From NCBI GenBank assembly GCA_033558025.1, contig JAUCEF010000007.1, forward strand, positions 5,704,001 through 5,768,000: a DNA stretch of 64,000 bases, in the 5' to 3' direction. The position numbers and the translations under genes were made by a program. The stretch comes from Phytophthora sp. 'mugwort' (lineage: Eukaryota; Oomycota; Peronosporomycetes; Peronosporales; Peronosporaceae). The notes under the pieces were generated by a model. It was given only the letters and a program-made list of their open reading frames with translations, did no database searches and was not told the DNA's origin. Shown piece by piece: positions 22,211 through 32,669 of this stretch (positions within the stretch are counted from its first letter, which is position 1; the number at the start of each line of letters is the position of its first letter).

Positions 22211-23045
22211 CGTAGCTAGACACCGTTTTGTTCACGTGATTACCGCCGGTCGGCGTGCGGGGGTATCATTGCCGCAGCCCAGAGAAGCTCGCGAGAGTGC
22301 TGCTTGGCGTGTCTAAACAAGAAGCGTTTGTGACCCTCTTCACCCATCATTACCTCACGAGTTGACAGCCGAGTTTATCTTTGCGTCTTGCCGCGGCAAA
22401 CCCTGTCGAGCGCAGTGCTCCGTCCTGAGCGATAGTGCATCACGAAATGCATTTGATGTTGGGAGAAGATCGCCGTCCGCCCCACTTAGCAATCAACCTT
22501 CTTCCGCGTGCGAGGCTGGGACGTCTTTGGAGCGTGTCACCGGCCTTGGTAATGTTCTCTCAGCCCTTGCATGGCTGTAGCACTGCTAAAGACTGTGCCC
22601 TGCACTCATCGCCGCAATGCCCCGTTTCCTTATCAGTAAGCTGGGTCTTATTTTGTAGGGTGAAGCACACTAATTTCAAAAAAATGTTTTTTATTGTCGT
22701 GTCGGCGGTCAACCCATCAACATACAAACCGCAAGTGAGCTTGACCCGCCACTTTTTTCGGCGGTTAGCCTCGCGTTCTTTGGTACCGCGGCATCGATTT
22801 TGCGATAAGCGCTTTGTAGTCCTTGAAGTTTTGGCTTGTTCAACTGGACTGGAATTCTTCTCGCACGCCCAGCACAATGCTGGCAGCAGCCTCAATAGAT
22901 TCGGGCGGCGCGCCAGTCACAGGCTGCGTGGTGTGGGCGATAGATCCCACAATCCTCCGTCGTGCGTCGGAGCTGCAGCACGACGGGCTTCAACCCCCCG
23001 CCGTCGGATGGAAAGGAATTGCTGGCTCAACACCACCCCTGGAAT
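21920..23045. repeat. Left arm of a diverged inverted duplication
   Basis: This stretch matches the reverse complement of about 25135-26325 along its whole length, with small gaps. Shared landmarks include the CTCTCTG...GGACGGACGGG block, the CAG/CAA tract of the last PHD-gene exon, the GACCCTCTTCACCCATCA block and CTTATTTTGTAGGGTGAA. The arm begins inside the last intron of the PHD gene, covers its last exon and runs about 830 bp beyond its stop. Confidence 0.85.
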
Positions 23046-23956
23046 AATATTAAGACTTGAGCACTTAAGACAGCGCTGATATGCCGCGGCCCGACTTGAG
23101 GAGCGTGTGCCCAGCAGCGCCACAGATCCGCCTGGGTCAAAACGGAAGTTGTAATTTCTGCTAGTGGATAACAGCGATCGGTAGCGCGTATTGTGCGCTA
23201 CTACGTGTAGCTGGATAGACACCATTCTCTTGAGCGTTTTACAATGCACTGGATCTGCTGTACGTAAGATAGCGAGACCCAGAGACCTAGTGAGCACGAC
23301 TTGCATTCGTCTACGGCGCTATTCTTCGGGTTTCCTGTCGTTATAGCGTCCCACAACAACTTCAACATCAGACGACGTACACTCGCTCCGCACCAAGCAG
23401 CCGGGGGAGCGCCAGACACTACACGCTTACGGTGCCCTGTATAGCATACAAGTGCTGCTGCTACATGGAGATACCGCCGCCAGTGAAGGTGGGGCTGCCA
23501 GCACCTCCATAGGCCGCGTGCTTGCACCAGCCCTGGCGGCATCGCGGTTGCACTTATCCTCAATCAAGTGTGATTGCCGCACGCATCGCCGGTGCGACGC
23601 ATGCCCGAGCCACAGGTTGTGGCCCATAAAATGCGACTAAGCCAGAAGCAGGAGCACTTGAAGTTGCCGCAAAGGTAACCTTCATTCCAAGGGGTTCGCT
23701 AAACCGTGCGCTAATCCGCCACGAATTACCTAACGTACCACATAATATGAGACGCGGCAATCGGCCGATGCGCAAGGCACCTCTTCACATCACTGTAGCG
23801 ACTCAGGAAGATCTGGCGGACTGAACGCCTCGAATGGTGCTATGACGCTGCGCTGCCACCTTAGCGGGTCGCGGCTTCTCCAATACAGTTATGCGTACTA
23901 TTACGTTAAGGTAAATTAATGAAATGCCACAGCGAGGGGCGGTGGCAGAAGTGTTT
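23046..23956. other. Spacer without recognisable gene
   Basis: About 900 bp between the left arm and the small minus-strand gene. Open frames on both strands lack domains, and composition is mixed. I see nothing assignable. Confidence 0.4.
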
Positions 23957-24514
23957 CTAGACACTTTGTAATGACGGCTGGCGGATCGGCAGCAGCGCTG
24001 TCTTCGAGCGGTTGTTCACGCCAGAATATGCGTAAGTGGGCTTGTTGGACGCGACGGAGGCGTTAGAACTCTGGTTGCTGTTGGAGGTTGACAAGTTGGA
24101 CAGCATCACCTTGAGCCTGAGACACCTCAGTGCGTTCAGCTCCATGTGGTGTTGGTCGTGCAAGTGCTGCGGGATCTCGGGGGCCGACTGATGCAGTAGC
24201 CGGCTTACCCGCACGTCACCGTTCTCGCTGCGAGGCCGGCTGCGCGCGGGAAGCGTGAGCTCGGACATGACATCCTCCCTGTCCAGATCCATGTCCTGCG
24301 GGGCCTCGTCACGAAGATTGAGGCTCTCCAGCGGGAAACCAACGTTGTCGTCGCTATACTCGGAGCCGCAAAAATCCATGCTGCAGTCCTCTGCGCTGGG
24401 GTCCATGGCCGAAAACCGGTCGGCTAGGCTACACTCGGCACTGTCAGCATCCGTGTGAAAGGGGCTGTTCAAGTCCAGCGCCGCGAGGTTGAGGGATCCG
24501 AAGTTGCGCTTCAT
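23957..24514 (-). CDS. Small acidic protein of unknown function
   Basis: A single exon of 185 residues. The ATG at 24514 (MKRNFGSLNLAALDLNSPF) is preferred because the open frame upstream reads like 5' UTR. I recognise no family. It is Asp/Glu/Ser-rich in the first half (SAMDPSAEDCSMDFC, DMDLDREDVMSELTLPARSR). A basic-hydrophobic segment with His and Leu follows (LHDQHHMELNALRCLRLKVML) and may form an amphipathic helix. It then has a Ser/Asn-rich tail. The layout resembles a small acidic regulator, but no function can be assigned. It is the only convincing gene between the arms of the inverted duplication and is flanked on both sides by non-coding repeats. Confidence 0.65.
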   Translation of the reverse strand: MKRNFGSLNLAALDLNSPFHTDADSAECSLADRFSAMDPSAEDCSMDFCGSEYSDDNVGFPLESLNLRDEAPQDMDLDREDVMSELTLPARSRPRSENGDVRVSRLLHQSAPEIPQHLHDQHHMELNALRCLRLKVMLSNLSTSNSNQSSNASVASNKPTYAYSGVNNRSKTALLPIRQPSLQSV

Positions 24515-25134
24515 GGTGGATGCTTGGTGGGTGTGATGTAGAACGTTGGGGTGGTTTGAACAAATAGATATAGCGAATACGCTCAATCCCAGACGCGCTC
24601 GAACGGCACTCGACACGGAGAGGACACGGGTTGGCCGCGGAGGAGGGATCGACAAGTGGCGGCAGCTTCCGAACTGAGTGGAAGGCGGGGGCAGGATTCG
24701 GGGCTTATGGCTGAGCTCCGACTGCTTTCCATTCGACGCGGGAATTTCTTGACTGAGCGTCGAGCTGCGCAGCGTTCTGGGCAGAACTCCGAGCGAGTGG
24801 CGACCGCTGGCTTGATATCGAAACAGCTGGTCAGTTGAAGGAGCGACAAGGCGCCGTAAAACTCACTGGGAAAAGAAAACGATTTTTTTTTACCGAACTC
24901 ATGCTGCCTCGGCTCTGGCCTCTTGCATTACATTTATTGACGGAGGCCGGGCGGCGGCGCCATGCGATGCCGCCCGCCGCCGCTGGACACACCCGTAGGC
25001 ACCACCACTGGTGGCGTTGGGGACAGTGCCGAGGTCACCTCGGCGAGGTGTCCGCCACTGGGATAAGCGCGCTGCAAATTCGAAAGCCGTACGCGATTTC
25101 ACACGGTGCCGGCTTCCAATCCCCTTCCAGGGCA
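24515..25134. other. Upstream region of the small acidic gene
   Basis: About 620 bp that probably holds the promoter and 5' UTR of the minus-strand gene, then GC-rich unassigned sequence near 24950-25050. An A/T run at about 24880-24892 is present. No gene is seen. Confidence 0.4.
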
Positions 25135-26325
25135 GGGCGTTTCGACCGGGTGTTGTTGAATCAGCGACTCAGGCCGTTCCTTTCCACCAGGCGGGCGGGG
25201 TTTGAAGCCCGTAGTGCTGCAGCTCCGACGCACGACGGAGGAATGTGGGATCAGATTGCCCATACGAGTGTGTGCGTGGGGTGACACCACTCATGCGCTG
25301 AGGCAGCCTGTGACTGGCGCACCTCCCGAATCTGTTTGAGGCTGCTGCTGCTGCCTGTAGTGTGCTAGGCGTGCGAAAGGAATTCCAGTCCAGTTGAACA
25401 TGCAAAAACTTCAAGGACTACAAAGCGCTTTTCGTGAAGTACGACACTGCGACTCAAAGAACGCGAGGCTCACCGCCGAAAAAAAAACGGCGGGTCGGGT
25501 TCTATCCCGGGTGTATATATATACTCTGGTGACCGCCGAACCCTATCGAAAACAAAATGCTTTTTGAAATCAAGCACAGCAGCGTGCACAAAATATGCCT
25601 AAAAAGTGCGCGGTTCACCCTACAAAATAAGAACCCGTCGCGCTAACCCTGCACTTGAGTCAAGTCTTGACGGGTGTGCAGCGCACACTTTGCTACAGCC
25701 ATGCATAGCTGAGACCGGTGACGAAGGGAATGCCCCAAAGACGTGCCAGCCTCGCACCCGGAAGACGGTTGATTGCTAGGCGGCCCGGCGGTCTTCGCCC
25801 AACAGCACAATTCATTTCGTGCTGCACCCTCCTGCTCGGGCCAGATGTATGAGGTACGACGGCGCAGGACAGGGCTTGCAATGACGCGATCCAACAAAAC
25901 ACGACAGTAAGTAAACAGGACTGTCAACTCATGAGGTATTGATGGGTGAAGAGGGTCACAAACGCTTCTTGTTAAGACACCAAGCAGCTCTCTCGCAAGC
26001 TTTTCTGGACTGGGGCGATGATACCCTGCGTGCACAGACGCCGACCGGCGGCAAACACGTGAACAAAAACAAAATCGCGTCTAGCTATGCTAACGTTGCT
26101 GCTACAGCTGTTGCTGTTGTTGCTGTTGCTGTCGCAGTTTGCTGCGCAGTTGACATGTTCGGGCAAGACAGCACGACGCAGGCCGTTAGTCAGGTAGTCG
26201 AGAGAAGGGAGCGTCGCGTCAGCAGGTACCAGTCAGGAGCAGGAGGAAACATGTTGGCAATAACTTATTGCCAATAAGACAGATCAACCCGTCCGTCTGT
26301 CGGACCGAACAGAGAGCCCAAGCAC
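25135..26325. repeat. Right arm of the inverted duplication, with a decayed copy of the PHD gene's last exon
   Basis: Read on the minus strand, this arm follows the left arm in order: last-intron sequence (about 26325-26155), a shortened Gln-codon tract (about 26150-26090), then the downstream region to 25135. The exon copy has lost the segment encoding NLERLRADVDAVVKYH but keeps the end of the CAG/CAA tract. Left-arm and right-arm indels near 22680 and 25560 show that the copies are not recent. No functional gene is visible in the arm. Confidence 0.8.
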
Positions 26326-27105
26326 CACGCAGCTGTTGAAATGGATGCCGTTCTCGATGTTGGCCACACTGAAGGCCGACAATTATGGTTCTGATATATG
26401 TACAGGTACATCCACTGAATGTCATCCAGTGGAGCGGCTATGCGGGAATACATAGGCTATGTAACATAGCGAAGCTAGGTGATCGCCGGACTCCCTTGTC
26501 AGAATACTGACACAATGGGGGAAACGGATGTCAAGGTTCTAACAAAGCGACATGCTTTTGATGAAACCTCAAGCCCATCTCGACTCACAGATGTTCCCAC
26601 AGGCATTGGTTAAGCTTACCGTAGCGAGAACATTTTTCTTGCGCGATTCATCGAATCAATCATCACTTGTGTTACTATGACACTGCTAGCCTGTAGAAAC
26701 GATAGTGAATGGGCATGCGTCTGAGAGATTTGTTGGGCGAAGCCCCATTATTGTGAGCTCGTTTGAGGAGTTTTCGGCGTCCCTCGGTTTACTTGCTAAC
26801 CTTAGAACAACTCACGATCTTTGCCTTAATTTCGTTTCCCAAAGCTGGACAGAGGTTAGAACGAGTCGCTACACAGAGGACCTGGGACCTGCGATCGGCC
26901 GTGGTGTCCCGGGTGGGTATGACTTTAAAGACATTTACAGATGAGGTGTTGCTGCACACTTGGTTTCTATCTTAGCTCAAGACGTCATTAAACACCCCCC
27001 ATCTGGGATAAGAAGTATATATAGGGTTAGCAAGGCTGTACGCTGAAGGATTCGCCATTCTTCGTGGGTTTAGGCTGGGGTAAAGTCGTAAGGATGGTGA
27101 TTATA
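26326..27105. other. Unassigned repeat-type DNA
   Basis: About 780 bp between the inverted duplication and the left end of the pogo/Tigger-like element. Short open frames only; nothing recognised. Confidence 0.35.
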
Positions 27106-27130
27106 CAGTATTTCGCCTCAATAGCGAGGT
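27106..27130 (+). repeat. Left terminal inverted repeat of the pogo/Tigger-like element
   Basis: Starts CAGTATTTCGCC and includes the 16-bp block shared with the right end. TA precedes it. Confidence 0.7.
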
Positions 27131-27199
27131 CCCGACCTGCATACAAGTCCCAAGTAAAATGTTGTTATAGAGGTTCAGACGAGCGGCTGGCAAAACAAA

Positions 27200-27327
27200 A
27201 TGAACTGAAGTTTGTTAATTTAACATGAAGCCCATGTCCGTTTTGCGGATTAGCCGAGAATGCAACCAGCAGTGCTCTATAGTTTCTGCTGGAAGTTCCT
27301 GTCAGGCGCTAGCACACCATTTGATGC
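27200..27327 (-). pseudogene. pogo/Tigger-like transposase, C-terminal piece
   Basis: Minus-strand reading just left of the Copia element gives KWCASA, a stop, then QELPAETIEHCWLHSRLIRK, which is the typical C-terminal end of pogo/Tigger transposases (AW..TI..CW.H). It continues the frame that is broken at 32670 by the Copia insertion. Confidence 0.7.
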
Positions 27328-27540
27328 TGAAGCGAAGTTGCTTTGAGGAGCGCAGAGGAGGAGGCAATGTCAACGTAAGTCAACAAACTGCTGAGCGACA
27401 GAGGCCACCTTTGAGGGACTTGGTATATTCTCAACTGAGCCTTCTCGCTCCTAGGTTTTTATCATACGTTTAGTCTTACGCCTATAGCAAGTGCCATATA
27501 AGGGATCGCCATAGATGAGGATCAGTATAAGTCCGTAACA
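27328..27540 (-). repeat. Copia 3' LTR
   Basis: 213 bp; on the minus strand it starts TGTTACGG and ends CA. It is paired with 32456-32669. A hand comparison shows roughly 30 differences, so the insertion is not recent. Confidence 0.92.
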
Positions 27541-27550
27541 GCCCCACCTA
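27541..27550 (-). other. Copia polypurine tract
   Basis: The minus strand reads AGGTGGGGC directly before the TGTTACGG start of the 3' LTR, the expected position for plus-strand DNA priming. Confidence 0.7.
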
Positions 27551-27629
27551 CTGATCACCAGTGTTGTCCTTGGACTGCTCAAAGTCCGCTCTCAACAATA
27601 ACCCCCTTTACTTTACGGTGTTTCTGAAA

Positions 27630-30600
27630 TGCCGCCCGGGGAAGTGGTTTTGTAAATGCATCAGCTACATTTTTTTAATAGCTGATGCATTTACAAAACC
27701 ACTTCCCCGGGCGACTCCAGCAACGCGCAGCACTTCAATCTCTTCTAGCTCAACTCGTTCTCGTTCGAAATGATGTCTCACATCGATGTGCTTTGTGCGA
27801 TTATGGATCGCCGGGTTTTTTTTAGCAAGTTGCTTGGCACTTCATTGTCCACAAAAACTTCAGAGTGTTCACTCTGCCTCACCTGGAGCTCTTTTAACAT
27901 TTGCCGAAGATGAATTACTTCTTGGACTAACAATATAGAGCCATATACTCCGCTTCCGTAGTGTGAAGAGCGACTGTTCTCTCAGTCTGGCTACTCCACG
28001 AAATTGTACTGCCACAAAATGTCGTCAAGTATCCAGCAACAGACTTTCGGTCATCGATGCGGTTTGCAAAATCTGCGTCAGCATAAGCTTGCAGATGTCT
28101 ATCTAGCTTCTGTTCAGTCCACTCTAACCCTCCAAGGTGTAGACCGTAGTCCAGTGTATATCGTAGGTACTGCAGGCCAAGCTTGACTGCACGCCAATGC
28201 ATTATGCCAGGGTTCTCCAAGTATTGACTGCATTCATGCACCAAATAAGCTAGATCTGGGCGCGTCCCCAGCATCAAATACATCAAACTTCCAATAACCG
28301 AACGATAAGGCTTCTGTTCATGAGATTCGTTCGTCATGATCCGTCGGACACATTGCCTTAGTTAATTTCATGTCCGACGTACTTGGCATCTTGCATCCAT
28401 TACAATGCTCCATATTGAATCTCTTTAACACGGACTCCGCGTATGTTCCTGACCAATAAAGATCGTCCTCTCTCTCCGATGTCGTTTGATCTCCCAGCCT
28501 AAAATGTAGTGCAGTTCACCGAGATCTTTCATTTCAAATTGATCACTGAACATTTTCTTCATTTGATCGATAAGCTCCATGGTAGGAGCAAAGATATTAT
28601 TATTACGTCCACATAGAGAGGAATGAGCACCAAATGTCCATTAATAACTTTGACAGCAACACAAGCTTCCGTCCGATTGCAACATCGAAAATCCTTGTTC
28701 CTCCAAAAATGACTTCAGTAACTGAAACCATACTCGCGGAGCTTGCTTCAAGCCATATAGGCTTTTAGCAGACGGCAAACCCAGTCTTCTTTGTTTTTGA
28801 CCGCTAGTTGCGCCATTTAAACTTCTACATGTATCTTGACATTCAAGAAGGCTGTCGTTACATCCATGTACTTCATTTGATGTCCTTCATAGTCCCACGA
28901 CAGCAGCAAGGGTCAAGAGAACTCGCAATGTCTCCAGCCTCATAACAGGCGAGTACACTTCAAGGTAATCAATGCCATACACTTGCATGAAACCTTCTAT
29001 CACTAACCTTGCTTTGAAATTTAATATTTCAATCTCACCATTTGCGAGATATTTCACATGGAATACCCACCTGTTTTTCAGCACTTTCATGTGTTTACGC
29101 GTGGGACCAACTTCCAGATGCCATTCCGGATCAATGCGTTATATTCTGTATCAGCTGCATTTCTCCACTGCATGAAGTGCTCACTCATCGCCTCATCCAT
29201 TGTCGTTGGCTCTGTAATGACACTCAGGCCATGCTACAGTAGTCTTGCCACCATTCCACTATCAATTCTTTTGCTATAGCACGTTGGAGCTCTTTGCGCT
29301 TCCAACCAGTTGACAAAGTGCTCACAGCACCATCCGGATTTGTGCGCTCGTAGGCAAAATTCACATAGTCTCCAACCAGGCTGGCGGCTTACTCATTCGG
29401 CCACTCCTAGTCATCGGAAAATCCTTGACATTCGTGTCTTTTGGAGGCATGTACTCGCAATGCCCTGCCAATCGACTTTGTCGAACATTCGTTTTTGTGG
29501 TATCACATGCACTGGGCTATCCGTATCGGGTTCATGACTCTCTGTTGCATGCTTTGACGCTGCAGTCGTTGCCTTCCACCTCCCACTGCTTTTTGTTATC
29601 TCTTGATATTCGGCAGATTGTGTCTTTGCAGTTCTGACCACGCATCCACCTTACCGGTGATCTGCCTTCATTTTGCTGTCCACATGATCCAGTATCTCGT
29701 GCTGTCACTGTGCTTGACGAACTAGTTTCCGGCACAGCAATTCACACTCTCTTTGACGTGGATCTATCTCATTTGAGTCGCCATTTCTGGCATCTCGTTT
29801 CTCAGCCCACCTGACCGGGCAATACTCTCGATAGCCCCACCTGGTCGGTCATCATTCGTGTTGGTGTCGGCCCCACCTGTCCGAAAATCACCATTATTAG
29901 CCCCTTGATGCATTTCATCTAGCATCGGTTCGATATCGTCATTGGCAGTGCAATCCACACCGAAATATTCTTTCAGTCACACTTCGGCGGATGAGGGTGT
30001 TATATCCACGAGCAAACGACCAGCTTTATTCTCGTAAAACACAACCGTGTGTCTGTAAAAGGCATTTCTGTTCTGCTATCCAGCAAACGATAGCATCGCT
30101 TGTCCCGTGAATACCCAACGAATATTGCCTCTCTAGCTTTGGCTTGCATCTTTTGTCTTTCCGCCTTGTCTACATACGATAGTACGGCACAGCCAAACGT
30201 CCGCAGGTTTTCGTACGCAGGTGTCTGTCAGTGCCAAACCCAATACGGTACCTCCATTCCACGAACAGAATTTGGAACGATGTTCACGCAGTATGCGGCT
30301 GTCACTGCTGCCTCACCCCACAAAGCTTCTGGTAAATCAAAATGGACCAACATGCATCTCATTCTCTCCGTGATGGTGCGGATCATTCTTTCAGCAACTC
30401 CATTTTGCTCCGGGGCGTATTTTATGCTAGTGGTGAACTCCATTCCATACTTCGACTCGCACATGAGTTGAAGATGTTTAAACTCCTTTGCATTGTCCGA
30501 TCTCAGACCTTTCATGCGCATATGCAGCTGTGTTCTCGCCAGTTCGTAATACGTCTTTGAACTTCTCGTAGATGTCCGAGCGGTGTTCGAGCAAGTACAG

Positions 30601-31480
30601 TGTAACGAATCGACTCGCATCACCAACAAGTACAGCAAAATATCGTTTGCCACCCTACGATGGCTCCGCATATGGCCCTCATATATCTAGATGTGCCATT
30701 TCACCAACTAACCACTCGCGACGATGTGTACATTGCGCTTTCATACTTCTTCTTGTAAGTTTGCCTTTGGCACAAGTCGCACAACTAAATTCATGAGAGG
30801 CACGCAAGTTCAAATACGTCAATGGCCACATGTCATTGCTGAAAAGCGCACTAAACGCGTTCTTTCCCGGATGCCCCAATCTCGTATGCCACAGGTCCAG
30901 CGTATTCACTTGGACGGGCAAAGTTACCTTCGCCCATCTCTCTCGGGCTTCCCATTTTTATGCGGTACAGTTTGATATCATCGACATGGGCTGTAGTAGC
31001 GCCGTTCACTAAGAATGTCGGCGTAATGTACTTCATGAAAATGTACCTTACGTTCGCAAACAGGTAATGAGCGACTTATTGTCGTCGCACAGAGTAGAGA
31101 CTGCAATGAAGCTCAGGTGCGTATCGTACACCGTGCAAAGTGAGCATGCACCGACCGTGCGATGTTTCAAGCATTTTCTTAACAGTCCCGATGCCTTCCA
31201 CACTGAGATAGTTATTTCCTCCAACTCGGACTCGATCATTCAAGGGTGTGAATTCCACAAAATCAGTCAATTGGTTTGAAATGTGACTGGATGCACCTGA
31301 ATCGAGATACCAATGATCATGCGCCATATCTGCAATCGACTTATTCATCTTGTTAACTTGGGGAATAACATAAGCGCTCTCATCACTTTCATTGGCATAC
31401 TGGCCCTTATCACTAGTCTTAGCGCTTTTACTTTCTCCGCTCGACTTGGCACGTTCAGTGCGGGGCCACTACTCGGAGCA
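27630..31480 (-). pseudogene. Copia Pol (protease, integrase, RT, RNase H), broken
   Basis: Protease: WYLDSGASSHIS near 31300. GAG-pre-integrase: LDLWHTRLGHPGKNAF near 30890. Integrase core: DNAKEF near 30490 and APEQNGVAERMIR near 30400. RT: NRWVFHVKYLANGEI and YSPVMRLETLR at 28890-29090. The YVDD box near 28605 reads YVD followed by a shifted frame, so the catalytic motif is lost. RNase H: YADADFANRIDDRKSVAGY and TTEAEYMAL at 27930-28340. The C-terminal ADAFTKPLPRA is at 27635-27665. Many stops and frameshifts; inactive. Confidence 0.92.
27633..27713. repeat. Perfect 35-bp hairpin inside the Copia C-terminal coding region
   Basis: Arms 27633-27667 and 27679-27713 are exact reverse complements with an 11-nt loop. 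The left arm carries the genuine ADAFTKPLP codons on the element's coding strand. The right arm is an extra inverted copy of them. Confidence 0.95.
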
Positions 31481-31489
31481 TCTACCGGT

Positions 31490-32406
31490 GGGCGCTTGCC
31501 TAGGAACGGGCAGTCTCGCACCTGGTGTCCTGGATCGTGGCAGTGAAAGCAGCCACCACCTTTCTTTTGCCCGCTATTGTCTGGAACACGTCCACCGCCA
31601 TTTCCACTACCTTGATAACCACGACCACCGAAGCCACGTCCACCAAATCCACGACCACCAATTCTTTTCCGGGGCCTCTACCTCGACCAAAACCGCGACC
31701 ACGACCACGGCCACGTCCTCGACCATGGCCTCCACCGGCGAAGAAAGCTTTCTCTTCTTCGTCACCCCTTCCTCCATCTGATTGGCGGCCTTGTCTATGG
31801 TCGTGGGCTATCTTCAAGGCGAGTTCAAGTTTCTCATAATTGGGGGGGGAGGGGGTCATCAGGATGTTGTGGTTTGTGGCTGGCGAGAAAAGTTTGCACC
31901 ATGATCGTACTCGCGCGGATTAGGTCCAATCAGCAGAGCAGGCTTTGCATATTCGTTCATCGGTTTACCAACTTCAGCAATTGTTTCCATGAGACGACGC
32001 ATCTCACTGAGATGATCTGGTACATTTCCACTAGGATTGAGACGGACACGACTCAGCTTGGTTCTCTCTTCAGCATATTTAAATACGTCTTACCCATAAA
32101 TCGCTTTTTAAGCGCTCCATGACACGATATGTGGTGGGTTCATACTTCACAGTTTTCATTATCTGGTTCGTCATCGCGTCATATATAATCTCCTTCGCCC
32201 GCGGAGTCTCTGTCATCCAAGCCGCGTGATCATCCTCGCTCTTCTCTCCTCGGGTTCAGGAATATCCTGGCAGTATCTCCACAGATCCTTGCGCTGCAAC
32301 TTAAGTTTCAATCGCTCGTGCCAAGCCTCGTAGTCTTTGCCGTCAAACAGCGGGATGGTCTTCTTCTCGTCGCTCGACCCCTTTTCTTCTCTCTTGTGGT
32401 CGACAT
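31490..32406 (-). pseudogene. Copia Gag, frameshifted
   Basis: Starts at ATG 32406 ([19 protein letters not shown] in mixed frames). It continues with [19 protein letters not shown] and [11 protein letters not shown], the typical Copia Gag (UBN2-type) pattern, then [19 protein letters not shown] after a frameshift. The C-terminus has a Gly-Arg run and a CCHC zinc knuckle CFHCHDPGHQVRDC at about 31510-31551. The knuckle binds RNA during packaging. At least two frameshifts are needed to read it through. Confidence 0.85.
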
Positions 32407-32442
32407 GATGACTTAGTTGCCGGTGTTTTCTTTCGCGAGCCT

Positions 32443-32453
32443 TGGGCTCATAA
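32443..32453 (-). other. Copia primer binding site (initiator tRNA-Met anticodon arm)
   Basis: The minus strand reads TTATGAGCCCA two bases after the 5' LTR. This complements UGGGCUCAUAA, the anticodon stem-loop of eukaryotic initiator tRNA-Met, and not the tRNA 3' end. Drosophila copia is the known case of priming from such a 5' half-tRNA. Confidence 0.75.
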
Positions 32454-32455
32454 CC

Positions 32456-32669
32456 TGAAGCGAGGTTGCTTTGAGGAACGCAGAAGAGGAGGCAATGTTA
32501 ACGTAAATCAACACACTGAAGGGCGGCAAAAGACCACCTTTGAGGGACTTAGTATATTCTTAACTGAGCCTTCTCCTTCCTAATTTTTTTCTCATACGTT
32601 AGTCTAACGCCTATAGCAAGTGCCACATAAGGGATCATCATAGTTGGGAATCAGTATAAGTCCGCAACA
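32456..32669 (-). repeat. Copia 5' LTR
   Basis: 214 bp; on the minus strand it starts TGTTGCGG and ends CA. It is followed at once by the primer binding site. Confidence 0.92.

Larger units (their letters stand above)
27328..32669 (-). mobile_element. Ty1/Copia LTR retrotransposon, complete but decayed
   Basis: A 5.34-kb element on the minus strand, bounded by two LTRs and the direct repeat GATGC (27323-27327 and 32670-32674), which is the target-site duplication. Order on the minus strand: 5' LTR, primer site, Gag with zinc knuckle, protease, integrase, reverse transcriptase, RNase H, polypurine tract, 3' LTR. This is the Copia order, with integrase before RT. Frameshifts and stops break the coding region throughout. 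Confidence 0.95.

Noticed and set aside
22435..23079. 214-residue open frame in the left arm of the inverted duplication
   Set aside because: The matching right-arm sequence is not open in the same frame and indels are not multiples of three, so the region is not under coding constraint.
25643..26035. 130-residue minus-strand open frame in the right arm
   Set aside because: Same reason: the left-arm counterpart differs by frame-breaking indels.
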